DNA of 64,000 nt from Malachius bipustulatus. Lineage: Eukaryota > Arthropoda > Insecta > Coleoptera > Melyridae. Below, in pieces: positions 44,752 through 57,010 of the stretch. Every line of letters starts with the position of its first letter. Position 1 is the stretch's first letter. A program made the translations under genes and the position numbers. The notes under the pieces are model-generated. The model worked only from the letters and a program-made list of their open reading frames with translations. It ran no database searches and was not told where the DNA came from. Location of the stretch: positions 310,001 to 374,000 of the forward strand of contig OU342631.1 of the NCBI GenBank assembly GCA_910589415.1. The letters are read 5' to 3'.

Positions 44752-45293
44752 GTGTTTAAAACTTTTCTATTTTGCAAATTGTATCATAAACAGCAATTTT
44801 GGTGAAATTTTTTTTTTGCAATACAATTTGAACCTTGACATTACGAGCAGGGACGGATTCAAGATATTTTTCTGGGAGGGGCACACGCACAAATGTCAGA
44901 GACCAAGATTGTATATGGAAAAAATTGTTCAATCCAATATTTGGGATTAACAAACAACATTTATATTTTTGAAATATGTGAAAATTGGCTGATTGGAATA
45001 GGGTCTTAAATTTTGTATAGCAGTTGTGCCAATTAAAGTGCTTGATGTGATACTCCCAATGAAAGATTATTTCCTCCAATGGCTGAGATCTAGGTATGTT
45101 ACCTTTTTTTTAAATAATTTCTACGCCACTGACTTTAATACAAATATATGAAATTTTTGTTAGACACCTCGTGTTGTTTAGAGGAGAAAAGTCATCTTAC
45201 GTTTTTTGTCGTAGAACGCACTTTTAGATGATTTAAATTGAAAAAAAAGACTATAAAAATATGGTCATTACAAGTTCGTTAAAAAATACATAC

Positions 45294-45454
45294 TTTCTCA
45301 TCAACCAGACGTTTCTTGATCCATTCGTTTTCGGCACTAGTTTCCAATGAAATAAGATCCATGCATCGTTGTCTGCAGTAGTTTCTAGCACCTAACCAGT
45401 CTTCTTCAACCCCTTTGAGCGCTGGGTCTCTCCAACTGAAGAAATAACCCTTTC
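45294..45454 (-). CDS. C-type lectin, penultimate exon
   Basis: Acceptor ATTTTCAG then KGYFFSWRDPALKGVEEDWL, ARNYCRQRCMDLISLETSAE, NEWIKKRLVDEK, donor GAGAAA|GTATGT. This is the first half of the lectin fold: the WLxARNYC motif and the conserved Cys-x3-Cys, then the SLExxxENEW helix. It joins the last exon in phase 0 to give DEK|VKY. The exon starts in phase 2 (codon completed by GA), so at least one earlier exon with the signal peptide exists. I did not find it in the remaining 18 kb, and it may lie beyond the window. Confidence 0.9.
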
Positions 45455-46440
45455 CTGAAAATAAAATAATTCATGAAAATTCGTTTTCGATTCGAAACAA
45501 ATCAAAACTAAACTATTAAAACTATGCTTTTAATTTGGTCGAAATTGTAAGTTTAAATGAACTTTAGTAACATTTGAAGTATTAACGGAGGTCAGTACTT
45601 ATAATACCTTTAGTGCTCGGATTTATCCGAATATTTTTATGCAATTGTTCTCTAATCCTTACTTCTTGTACTCGTATTGACAATATTAACAAGAGATGCT
45701 GGAAAAACAACGAGAGCATACCTCGAGTTACAAAATTAAGTACCTATGAGACAACAATAATAAAAATATTACGCTAAAAACCTGAGCTCAAATGGTATTT
45801 GGTAAGACAAGTTTTTGAATTCTAGGATTGAACTTTATTTAACAATGAACATTGAAAAGGAGCTATTATTGTGTTAAAAACTTAATTTCTGTATTATGAG
45901 TAAATGCCGTTGAATGCATGTTAACAGGAAAATGGAAAAATAAATAAGTTATCAATACGACATATTGACGAAAATTACACCAAATCCATAGGTGTGAATG
46001 CCCTAGTGGTTGGAAGCGTTAGTTCCCGAATATGTCTCTTCCATAGGGTAGTTTACTTCTTCCGTAGCTTCTTCCATCAATAATATTATATCAATAATCA
46101 TCAATCATGACATCAGTAAGTAATAGTGACAAACCATTATATTAAATATTGCCATAGAAACATACCAACACGTGAAATAATCGACAAAAAGTTGCATCAA
46201 TTTTGCATTCTTTCTTCCTTCCTCTTTAGCTGGCAGCGAAAATGTGAAAGGTATTTGAGAAGTTAAATGGGTGGGTTTAATTATTATACATATGAGTGAA
46301 ATTGTCAAATTTATACAAAAGTGACCTTTACTAATATGTATGTGAAAAAAGGATGTCTTTTAATACTTTCGATTCATTTTAACCATTGTGATTTTCATTT
46401 CTGACTTTCGTATTTAACTGGTTTCTGGCTGTTTTGTCGT
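45455..46440. other. Upstream of the lectin exon, nothing recognised
   Basis: Presumed intron of the lectin gene. No credible signal-peptide exon seen. Confidence 0.45.
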
Positions 46441-46443
46441 GTT

Positions 46444-46547
46444 CCTTGGAGATTTGCTCCAAACTGTTCATCTATAGCTGTAGTAGACATAATTGGCGGT
46501 TAATAGCTAGCAGCTGCGGAAGAAACATTTGGAACAAATCTCCAAAG
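46444..46547. mobile_element. Short inverted-repeat element (about 104 bp)
   Basis: Arms CCTTGGAGATTTGCTCCAAA and (reverse-complemented) CTTTGGAGATTTGTTCCAAA. GGCTGTTT occurs outside the left arm and AAACAGCC outside the right arm, so the true element may be about 130 bp. Confidence 0.55.
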
Positions 46548-46549
46548 AC

Positions 46550-48025
46550 TCCGCTTAAACAGCCCGGAATCATGCATGATTAAAAAAAAAAATTATTACC
46601 AAGCTTTCGTGCATTATCCCCATATAATCACTCAAAGTGCTGTACGTATTTGTCTATAATAATTTTAAATTTCATTAAAACAATTAAGTATGTCAATGCT
46701 TCGCAAGTACCTAATCCTAATAATTATGTAAATGCCTAGTGTGTAAATACACTGAAATCGGTGCATTTGGATGTTTTTCATCTGCTACCTACTACTTGAA
46801 TGCCTCACTGACTATGCAAATAAAAATCATTGCATGCTTGGAGAGTATCAAGTAGTGTCAACGAACGAATGGGATAATTTTTCAGTGTTTAGGCAATACC
46901 TGTCCATAGTAAAACATTACCTGGTCATTAAAAGAATGCAAAGTCATTTGCTCGCTAACTTCCTTTCTGATTTTCAATGTGATAAGGATGAAATGAAATG
47001 ACAGTTCCTGTGGTTGCTTTGCGAGTAAATTTACAGAATATCTTGTCAAATCACCGCTGAAGATCTCTGCAGGAAGATAAATGTAATGGTGATGGTGCTT
47101 TAACGAGTAGGCAGTTTATTAGCCTTTCCTGCTTATTTGTTAGGAGAAATCTTATCGTAAAGTTGTTCAGGTAATGTAAAAGGATATTTGGAATAAATCA
47201 ACAGTGATGCATAGGTATACCTACCTTATTACTACTGGTAATATATCGGCTGAGATAGTGAGTCTAAAGTGGTTTGAAAATTTAAAAATTAATTATTGTT
47301 GAGAAAGTAAAAATTATAATTATTATTACAATAGGTAGGTAGGTACCTAATGGATTTTATACAATTAATGGTATATTTATTGGTAGCAGGTAGGTATAAG
47401 TGTAGTAGCAATTGAAAGATTCTTCATAGACGCAATAAATAAATCTTGTGTAATGAACTTTTCTATAATATTATAAAATTCTTATTTATAAAGCAATATA
47501 GATATTGAAAATATTACTGTAAGGGTATCTATTAACGGGGACAGGAAAGGTAGAGTAAATTAAAATAGTTTATGATCTCGTGATTTTATTTTGAATGGCA
47601 ATCAAACACCTTAAACGAAAGTTATCAAGAATAAAACGCTTTAACAAAAGTTGGATAAGAAGCGATACTTACAAGCAAAATACTTTTTTTTAATTTTAGA
47701 ATAGATCTTTGTGATCGGTTTCAGTTTAAGAGAAAGTGACGTTTATCACCAAGATTACAAAAAACCATCGTGCGCATCAATCGCATAAATAGTGTATTTT
47801 TTACGCGTTGATTCAATTATTTGTGGATACCTACAATATCATATTAAAATAGTTGTCTACTGTGAAAATTTTAGTTTATTTATTTTGAAAACGTGCCCTA
47901 AAATTGATATAGAAAATTATCAATTTTGACCTATTTTCTATCGACGCCACTGGTAAACTGATAAAACAAACTGAATTTTTGGCACTCGTAGTTTTATAAC
48001 TCTGTTGACTTGATTGAAACGGATG
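46550..48025. other. Sequence without recognised features
   Basis: AT-rich; a cluster of TAGGTAGGTACCTA words near 47335-47395. No gene recognised. Confidence 0.5.
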
Positions 48026-48925
48026 TTTGGTCGTAGCTGGACAGCCAAAATGAAACGTCATGTATAAAATTGTACTTTAAGCACAAAAGCGAGAATAACT
48101 TTTTTTCGTGATCAGACCTCGTTTAGTAAATATACTACTGCACAAAATTAGCGGAACACTTTTGGGGTTCCCTCGTCGACAAACCAGTCACTAGATTTTG
48201 TCAAAATTTTACATGAACCACAATCAAGCAGCAAAGGTATTTTAAAAGTTCTCCAACTCACAGGTTTGTGTATAGGTATCTGCATTATTGAGTGATGAAC
48301 CATGTACCTACCAAAATCGACTTCGCACGATTTTCATTTGAAATTTTGAGCCTGCCCTATTACCTTCAGAAATGCAATGACCCTTGAACAGGCTTGAATG
48401 ATTGATTCAAACTCTCTGCAAACTCTCTATACCAAATGTTTGACGATATTCGTAGTCATTGGTTGTTCAGAGAGAGTTCCTTCTTCAAAATCCGACAAAA
48501 ACGTCCACAAGATGTTTAAAAATGTCTCAAGTTTGAGGCAAATCGATTTTTCTCATCAGAAGAGAGGTCACCCAATTGTGAATGGTTAAGCGTTTCCAAA
48601 GTTTTTGCAACCTCTTCAACTTGTAGGGGATTGCTCTTATCACTGCTTTTTTGACCATTAGATGTTATTTAAGAACATTTTACTACACATTCGGGTTCAT
48701 TGGAACCTCCGATACCCGTTGACTCCATCCTTTGAGATCTAGTTTACATATTAGCTCCTCAGCAACCTATTTTTACCTCCTCGTGCAAAAATGGGTTTTC
48801 AATGGGCAAGAAAGAAAAGAAAGGTTTTTGCATAAAAACAGGTTAAATTACACTTACTTTGGTTTAGAATTATACATTTACCCTGTTGAAGAACTAAGAA
48901 ACCATTGTCTTGTAATGTAAAAGTC

Positions 48926-49899
48926 GGTCCTTAAGGTCCACTCACAACTGGTCAAAGCATAGGCGATTCCAGTCATGTGGGGGACAAGTCAACGTCCAAG
49001 ACCGTGGGGACCGGGCAACGTGGTACCACTTGTGAGTACCACGGCTAACAAGGCTCTGACAAAACATGGCACAAACCGTAAACCGCTAGGCGGCACAACG
49101 ACCCCTGAGGTACATCACTGTCGTGACTTGCCTCAGGGTAGTGACGCCAGGGGCACGGGGGCTTGGCTTAATCGCACGTCCGCGTGGATGAGAACCACTA
49201 TAAAAACCTCCCCAACACCACGGTGTTGTGCGCACCAATGGATTGGTGCGGGGAACCTCGGGGAACCTGGCGCACCCCGTTGTATGTAGCCTGCTGCGTC
49301 ATTGGGGCTATGACGCAGTATTTTTATTTCTCCAATTCTTGTGGGACCAGAGTGGAAACCAAAGAAGAAACCAAACAAACAACTGAGGGACTTCCACAAG
49401 GAGAAACCTCAGAACTTAGCATGGATTCACAAGATGTGGCAGGCCCCCAAACCATACCACCCTGGAACCTATGCAAGTTGAAACACACAGCTGTGCGGAC
49501 TAGCAGGGAAGTAGCAGTGCTACAAGACCAGCGAGTACGACAGCTGCACAATCACAGGACACTGTCACTTAAGAGTACACCTACATAAGCTGGGGATATA
49601 CAGAGAAGAACCAGTTTGTAGACTCTGCAATGAAGAAGATGAGACAGCTTCTCGTGTGATATTCGAGTGTCCAGAACTCGCACGAACACGCTATGCGGTT
49701 CTGGGATCACTCAGTCACGGGAGCCTGCTAGCGGAAAAGACCTTGGTTAGCGGACTGCTGAACCTTGTCAAAGGAACGGAGCTCTTCTAACCAAGGAAAA
49801 TCTAAATGTGAGAAATACAATAAGCCCGCTGGCTTCAGTGTTTGGGACCACATATAGACCATCTCTCACATTTAGCTAAAATACCAATACCAATACCAA
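48926..49899 (+). mobile_element. LINE insertion with internal deletion
   Basis: A GC-rich 5' part (GTCCACTCACAACTGG, GTGGTACCACTTGTGAGTAC) is joined to the C-terminus of ORF2 and a short 3' UTR ending in ACCAAT units. It is flanked by a 13-bp duplication with one mismatch: TAATGTAAAAGTC (48913-48925) and TAATGGAAAAGTC (49900-49912). Everything between the 5' region and the end of ORF2 is missing. Read-through frames in the 5' part (48975-49289 and 49184-49588) are not convincing as proteins. Confidence 0.8.
49554..49790 (+). pseudogene. LINE ORF2 C-terminus
   Basis: A 79-codon frame reads TGHCHLRVHLHKLGIYREEP, then VCRLCNEEDETASRVIFECP, then ELARTRYAVLGSL, and stops at 49788. C-x2-C...H/R...C after the RNase H end is the typical tail of I/R1/LOA-type ORF2 proteins; here the usual His of the knuckle (ETASHV) reads Arg. 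It is only a remnant, with no start or upstream domains. Confidence 0.8.
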
Positions 49900-51529
49900 T
49901 AATGGAAAAGTCAAGCTTTGCAGATTCTTACAGCACATTTCAGACCCATGTAACTTTCAGAATTTTTACAATTTTGATTTTGACGCAAGTTTGAAGGTGG
50001 ATCAACTCTTTTACTCAATGCAGTTGTGATGCAGTTGCGATGCAGTTGCTCAAATTTCTACAGTCATTCTCAAGCAGACCAACAATATGTGTTGCTTGAT
50101 TTTGATCCATTGCACGCTTAATTTTTGATGGTAAACAAACTCAGAGTTACAAAAATGTCAACGTCGCATAGGTGCTGTTAATTAGAAACGGGGATGTGTC
50201 TCTGATCTAAGACACCTGAGAAACTGCATCGCAGCATTTCAAATAAAGATTTGAACCGTGAGTTGAGGACGTTCTGCATGAATTTGAGTAATTTTACTGG
50301 TAAGTAAAAGAGTTGATCTACCTTCAGACTTGCGATAACAAAAAAATTAAAACTTCTGAAAGCTACATGGTGCTGTAAAAATCTGCAGAATTTTACTTTT
50401 CGGTTACAAGACAAATGTTTCTTAGGTCTTTAACAGTGTAAGTGAATCATTTTAGACCAGAGCAAGTATAAGCTAACCTGTTTTCATGCAAAAACTCTTT
50501 CTATAACATTCCTGCAGGAGGAGGTAAAAAGAAGTTGCAGAGGATCTTATAGGGAAACTAGAGTTCAAAGAATGGTATGTACCAGCTCAATAGTATGTAG
50601 AGCTCAAAGAATGGAAGCGAGTACCAGAGACTCCAATGAACTTAAATGTGCCAGTAAAAATGTTCTTAAATAACATCTTAATCTTCAAAAAAGAAGTGTT
50701 ACGAACAATCTAATACTACACGAAGAGGTTGCAAAGACTTTGGAAATGTTTTGAACAATTCTCAGTTGGGAGACCCATTTTATCATGGTAGAAATCGACT
50801 TGCCTCAAAGTTGAGTGATCTTAGAATATCTTGTGGACGCTTTTTCAGTATGTCGAAGAATAAACTGTCACTTCACAACGAATGACGATATCGGCAGACA
50901 TTTGGTACAGAATAGTTTGCTGGAAGTTTGAATCAATCATTCAAGCCGGTTGAACGGTCATTGAACTTCTGGTGATTATTGAGCAGGCTCAAAATTTTAA
51001 ATGAAAATCGTACGAAGTGAACTTGGGTACATGGTTCATTCCAAATTACGTAATTCCATAATGCAGACATACACAAGCAAACTTTCGAGAATTCCCTTGC
51101 TGCTTGATTTATGCAAAATTTTGAGAAAATCTAGTGAATGGTTTGTCGGCCAGGGAACCCCAAAAAGTATTTCCCCAATTTTGATCAGTAGTTTATGAAT
51201 CTAAATTGTAGTTCAATTACTGAATAAAATATATTTTTATTCCGGCCTTAGTTTTACAGTTTTGGGGATATTTACTAATCGAGGCCTGATCTTGAAAAAA
51301 AGTTATTCTCTCTTTTATATTTAAAATATGATTTTATACATGGTGTTTGATTTGACTGTCCAAGTTACTAATATATATTTTTTTATCAATCCTTATTTTA
51401 CATTTTTTAAAATATTTCCTAAACGATGCTTCATCTTGAAAAGAGTCGTTGTCTTTTTTATGCTTAATTTACGATTTTATACATGAAGTTTAATTTTTGC
51501 CATTCAGTTACCAAAGACTCTGTATAATA

Positions 51530-52850
51530 AATTCAATTATGTAGCATGATTTGCATAAGTAGAAATGTTAAATAATTGACTTTAAATATTTTTTACTTGA
51601 AGATCATTGAATTTACGAATAAATTATCTATTCATTAAATAGCACCTATTTATTTAGAATAAATCTGACTACCCAAAATATATTTTAGAATGCCATCACG
51701 GCTGTAAGAAAAAAAAAACAAAAAAAAAATCCTTTTTGCCCCATCATTAAGGAGGTTTTATCTTAACAGGAGAGGGACAAATGATTTATTTTTATTTAAA
51801 AAAAACAGCTTAAACCCCTTAAATTTTTGGCAGTAATATATTTATTTGCAGAAACATTATTTCAAAACATTCTTAGAGTGCAGATATAATTATTATACCT
51901 AGGTAGGTATAATACATACCCTGTACCTTATACCGTTTACGAGATCCCAATGATAGGTAGTATAAAAATTTACCTCCTGTATTATGATAAAAATACAATT
52001 TAAATTAATTTTTTTTTGAAGGCGTGGAGGATGTTTATCAAAATGTTATTTCGATACCGAATGCATGGCAGCGCATCCTTGACTTATTTAACATATGTTT
52101 AGGATAAGAAACATAAATAATTTATTTAAGTACTAATGGCCATATTATCAAGAATGAGCAATATACCTACATAGACGTTTAGAAAAATAATTTTAATTTG
52201 ATTTTAAAGGGAATTAAAATGCTACTTTCAGATTTCAAAAAAATTTCCGTAAGTGTAGCTTACAAAATACAGAGAAAAAGTAGAATTCGTAATTTTGACT
52301 TTTATAAAGTTTTTCTTAAGTCCTTTCCAATACATAGTTTCCCAAAAATATTCGATGATAGAATGTTTAACAAAAAATGTAACAAAAAAAAAAAAATTGA
52401 AAAAAATTTCCAAATGTGTGATAGGCAGATACCTACTTAGATTTTTTTTTCCATTTTTTTTTATACCGAATGACTATAACGAAAAAATATATATGACATT
52501 TACAAGCAAAAGGAAAATTGACTTACATAATACCGATTAAATTATTATTATTACACCTATTAAATAAAAATTACTCAATGCCTGAAGTGTAAAGATTATT
52601 TTTGACAATAGATGAAAATAAAATATGTGCAAAAAGGAAACTAGGTAGGTACAAAATTTCAAGTTTATGAATAGGAAGAGTTATTTGCAAAAGATAAAAT
52701 GAATTTTAGTTTTTTCCTGTATCTAGGAGTAGTGAACTATGGAAAATTTTTTAAATACAAAAAAAAGAAGAATTTTTGTGCCTTCTAAAATGCGCAACTT
52801 TTCGAGATACAGAGATTTATACCGATTCCAACACCCATAATAGTTGTATC
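51530..52850. other. Sequence without recognised features
   Basis: AT-rich with homopolymer runs (51708-51730, 52384-52400). No gene or clear element; open frames here are low-complexity. Confidence 0.5.
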
Positions 52851-52859
52851 ACCAATAAC

Positions 52860-54110
52860 AATCACCCTGTATATACAGGTGGGTTTTTGAAAATGAAATA
52901 GGCCTTATAACTTGGAAATCGAAGACATGTGCGAAAAACGCCGAAACAGGTTAATTTTGTTATCGAGGGGGACATATTTTGGTAACAAATTTAACTACCT
53001 ACCCAAGGTCATCCCCTTGGCGGGGGTAGCTACCCCTTCGCTTATAGTCATATAATATATTATATTATACAATAATCATATAATATAATAATATATTCCA
53101 TATACTCCTGTACTTATATGGAATCGCCTAGAATCTATCCTATATAGATCCCATTTGCAAGTTTTGTTAGTTAATTCTTCGGTAATTATTTGAGTAAGAT
53201 GCTTGAATATTTATGTGATTTATGTTATGAAGATGGACACGTGTTGTCTGATATCCTTTCCGCAGAAAAAACAAAACAATTAGGTAAATGGAAGAGAAAA
53301 ATGTTTTTCGCATATTTCACAAGCGAATCCATAGGATGTGAAGAAAAATTAATTCAAACCACATAATTTTATAATTAATTTTAGACAATTTATTCAACTT
53401 TAATATTTATATGTATAATTTAAAAATCATTTTTTATAATGACTTTATGAATTAGAGAAGAGAAAAACTTTATTGAATAAAGTGGACTGCCCATTTAACT
53501 TGGGTTGCATTAATACACAGCATATCGATAAATAAAAAAAATGACATAAATATTAAATATTGTAACATAAATAATAATTAAAGAACATTAATTTCAAGAA
53601 TAAATGTGTTTTTATCCTACCCCATAAGAAAATTGAACTTTCTCGACTGCATGCCCCCGGAGAAAGTGCCACTTTTCCTGCCTAGGCGGTAAAATTATTT
53701 TTATATTTTCACGCTAGAGGGCCACCCAATTGCAATTGAATGCTATTTCCAGAGGGAACCAATAGCAAGCAAGCTATAGCTGTATGTCAATTTGTCAATG
53801 TCAATAGACCAGCAAGACCCAGCAAATTAAATACTAATAGTGAGGTACTGATGTCAAATTTATCCAAACAAGGAATTTCTTTCAATAATAATTATTGTAA
53901 TATTCAAAATCCAACGTTCACTATTAATGTTATCCATAAATAAATAAATAAATTACTGATTGTAATTTAACTAATCTACGCTTACTGATAGTAATGTATT
54001 AAGCAAACATCATATGTAGGTATTTAATAAATTTTCTTTCAAAACATTATTAAAAAAAATATATTATTATTATTACTATTATTATTGTGTAGGATAAAAA
54101 ATTATGTGTA
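52860..54110. other. Repeat-like borders, no gene
   Basis: CACCCTGTATATACAGGTGGG at about 52864 joins two element-like ends back to back. At 53655-53695 the words GTGCCACTTT and CCTAGGCGGTAAA match the arms of the hairpin at 54117-54216, so the two may be ends of one element of about 560 bp. The open frame at 53740-53943 is not recognised. Confidence 0.4.
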
Positions 54111-54116
54111 AACCAC

Positions 54117-54216
54117 GGCGGTAAAGTGTCTTTTCAGGCCTCAAGAAGTGGCCAGCCTCGGCTGCGCCTCGCCTGGCCATATCTTCTTGAGGCCTGAAAA
54201 GTGCCACTTTACCGCC
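54117..54216. repeat. 100-bp near-perfect GC-rich hairpin
   Basis: Left arm GGCGGTAAAGTGTCTTTTCA then GGCCTCAAGAAG and GGCCAG. The right arm is its complement (CTGGCC, CTTCTTGAGGCC, TGAAAAGTGCCACTTTACCG). The loop is CCTCGGCTGCGCCTCG-like. It stands out in GC content from its AT-rich surroundings. Confidence 0.8.
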
Positions 54217-54229
54217 TAGGTATACAATA

Positions 54230-55060
54230 TACTATTGTTTATGATTCTGATGGAATCTATTAAAATTTGTTCAGAAATTTCTTTAATTATTTCTCAGTTT
54301 AAGTTAAAGCGATTGAAGAATTCAATTACACTTTTACCGATTGTACCACGACTACCAAATCAAAGGCCGATGACTTCCCATTTGCGAATACTAAAACTTG
54401 GTGAATATTTGCTCTGGTAAAAATTAAAACATTTTTCATATCAGTCTTATTTAACTAATTTCATTTCTTTAATCTTGCTATGAAAAAATATTTTGTAAAA
54501 AATGTAAAAATTTAATACTGCTTTTCCACAATCAAAAAATATGTATAGTCGATTTTTTCACCTAATAATTTAAGGCAGAATGTAAATTTTATCTCGATAA
54601 AAAAAGTAATTTAGATTATTATTTTCAAAGTAGTGTTACCTACATACAAAATATTATACTTAGGTATTTTACTTATCTGAATTTTCATTTAATTTTATTT
54701 AGCTTTTCTTTTCTTTTCAAATTTATTTACACAACAACCTGAAATCAAATTAATACCCAACATTGTCGTAATGTTGGGTAAGAAAACTTACTTTAAGAAA
54801 AAAGTTGCACAAATCTCTCGTTAACTTTTATACTACACACTCTATAAAGCCTATAAATATAAATAAAATATTTTAAGGTACCACATGTACCATATGTACC
54901 TGAATTTTTATTTTGATACCTTTTATCAAAAATACCAAAAATAATCAAAATCCTCTTTGCACCTACCTACCTACGGTTTTTATTTAGATAATTATTATTC
55001 TTAATAGTTGAAATGAATAGTTAAAATTTTAAAATAATTAAACTTCAAATAATGAATAGG
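54230..55060. other. Sequence without recognised features
   Basis: AT-rich; ends in a stretch of TACCTAC words near 54960. No gene recognised. Confidence 0.5.
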
Positions 55061-55068
55061 TACATACT

Positions 55069-55400
55069 GTCGGGAGTCCTCTCATGGATGACCCTTTGAG
55101 CGCAGAAAGTCGGCTGGGGGGGTTCGAGGATCCTGCCGTTTTGAAACTGAGCAAAGGTGACCCCCAAGCACGCTGCCAACAGTACCCCGTAAAGATGCAT
55201 CCTGTCACTTGGGCACTCGCACACAATCTATGGAGTGCCGCACCAGCGGCCCCGTTTATATACACCACAAGAGGGGGCTCGCAAGTCGCCTTTACCTTGA
55301 CCTCTGGTTCGGAGGAGCGTCCCACGAGTCCCAGTGTTCATCAGTGTTGCCACCAGAATACCAGAATGGTGAACTCGAGATCAAAATTATAAAGTTTATT
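55069..55400. other. GC-rich block, possible retroelement LTR fragment
   Basis: An isolated GC-rich patch beginning TGTCGGGAGTCCTCTC and containing TTTATATACACC (TATA-like) about 180 bp in. The opening TGT and promoter-like core suggest a solo LTR, but no matching 3' end or target duplication was found. Opposing open frames show no known domain. Confidence 0.3.
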
Positions 55401-55409
55401 ACTTGAGAG

Positions 55410-55964
55410 GAAATTAAAAAATACTCGTATAGGTATATTCAGGCTGCAACATAAAAAAGTTATTCTATAATATAAGTTATTTCTATAATTTTGAATCATG
55501 AATGGTTTATTTTGAATTATATTTTTTGTGATCTATTTTTTGACAAATAATAAAGATTTCCTTGGTTAACAACTGTTCTGCTCCCTACTTTTTTTACCAA
55601 CTTATCTATAGGTTTTAATCGAACACCCCTTGATTAATAATTTCCAGCTTTCACAATTTTTTATTATTTTTTATTTGAATAATAAGACGAGGCAGTAATT
55701 AAGAAGGTACTTGTTTACTGAATTTTGAAAAGTTGACTGAAATTTTATTCGTTCAAGTTTTTTTTTTTTTTTAATCGACCCTTCCAACTGGTTCGACTTT
55801 AGAGATACGAGATACGACATCCTCAAGGAAACGGAACTTTAAAATACTATAAAAATTAAATGATAAGATGTTTTTATAGTGAATTGCCGAGGGGATCTCT
55901 GTCATTTTAAGAGACACTAATAAGTAGGTTAAATTGGGGCAAAGTCGCGTATTTTTTTGCTGAT
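55410..55964. other. Sequence without recognised features
   Basis: AT-rich, nothing recognised before the palindromic element. Confidence 0.5.
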
Positions 55965-55972
55965 TATTATAG

Positions 55973-57010
55973 TCTAGTCGGTAAAGTAAATTGTTAGTGA
56001 AGGGGTTGTAGATAAATCCACAAAAATCAGTTCTGCATGGGAGTGCATGCCCCCCCCCCTCCCAAACAAAAACACCCTTTTCGTGAAAAAACTATTTTTT
56101 CGCTAATAACTCGTTAATCGTTGGATATATCAAAAAAATATTTATTAGAAGAATTGAATTGAGTAATTTCCTAAAAGAAAGGTATCTTATTGTAATTTTT
56201 TCGAATGTCACAGTTTTTGAGTTATTCAATGTTTAGGAAATTGTATTTGAAACAAAAAATGTATTTTTGTTGCGCGCAATTTTCGTGCATTTAAAATAAT
56301 TCTTGACACGCAGCATCTAAAAAAAAATCAATTTTACGAAAACCAAACAACCTAAAGAAAAAAATCAAAATGGGTATTGAAGGGAACATAAAATACAGCA
56401 TTTTTTGTCATTCTCATTTATTAAGAATAAGTTTTAGTATATAAATGTTATAGTATAGTACAATCGTCTGTTCGTTTTTGCTATTTTGAGTATTTGCAGG
56501 CCTAATAAAAAATAATTGAAATCAATATAATGTTATAGATATATTATCTTTTAGGTAAAGGCATTAGGTACTTCAATGCTGAAATAAAAAAAAAAAAATT
56601 TCCAGAGGCTGCGCGTCAACAATTATTTTATATGCTCGAAAATTCGCGCGCATGGAAAATACAAAATTTGTAATTTTTTAAATATTGAATAACTCGACAA
56701 AAACGACATACCTATACGAAAAAATTACAAGATACCTTTCTTCTAGGAAATCACTCAAACTTCATTTCTTCTAATAAGTATTTTTTTGATATTTTCAAGG
56801 ATTAAAGAGTTATTAGCGAAAAAATTCTTTTACACCAAAGGGGTGTTTTTATGGGGGGGGGGGGGAGGACGCTTCACCCCCTAGCACTGACTTTTGTGGA
56901 TTTATGTTCCCTAACCTCTTCATTAACAATTAATTGAAAGAAAATCTTAGATAAGATTTTTTATGTACTTTGGGAACTTTGGGAACATTTTGTTACTTTA
57001 CCGACTGGGC
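55973..57010. mobile_element. Palindromic element with perfect 8-bp target duplication (1038 bp)
   Basis: TATTATAG directly flanks both sides (55965-55972 and 57011-57018). Ends TCTAGTCGGTAAAGTAA and (reverse-complemented) GCCCAGTCGGTAAAGTAA. The arms run hundreds of bases (ACAAAAATCAG/CTGACTTTTGT, CCCCCCCCCCTCC/GGGGGGGGGGAGG, TCGCTAATAACTC and complement). An 8-bp duplication suggests hAT- or P-type transposition. Non-coding. Confidence 0.87.

Larger units (their letters stand above)
33812..45293 (-). other. Lectin intron (11.5 kb)
   Basis: It is bounded by GAGAAA|GTATGT and TTTCCAG|GTGAAG. It contains the palindromic element 37781-39754, TA-flanked elements at 34076, 39784, 40541 and 40928, a shorter element at 36974, and the CACTA-like composite 42855-44487. 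No other host gene was recognised in it. Confidence 0.85.
48030..51370. mobile_element. Giant foldback element split by a LINE
   Basis: Two long arms face each other. Examples: CAGACCTCGTTTAGTAAATA at 48115 against TATTTACTAATCGAGGCCTG near 51270; GGGGTTCCCTCGTCGACAAACCA against its complement near 51150; TTGAACAGGCTTGAATGATTGA against the complement near 50940; AGAAACCATTGTCTTGTAA near 48900 against the complement near 50410. The pairing continues through TACAGCAC and GAAGGTGGATCAACTCTTTTAC to a centre near 50140. Removing the LINE leaves about 2.4 kb of near-continuous palindrome. Outside the right arm the terminal unit recurs once more (51371-51530). Arms are diverged, so it is old. No coding content of its own. 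Confidence 0.82.

Noticed and set aside
48975..49588. Two overlapping frames (104 and 134 codons) as host genes
   Set aside because: They lie within a LINE insertion flanked by a target duplication; at most 5' LINE sequence.
55038..55392. Opposed 95- and 102-codon frames as a gene
   Set aside because: Open on both strands only because the patch is GC-rich; no family motif. A solo LTR is possible but has no confirmed second border or duplication.
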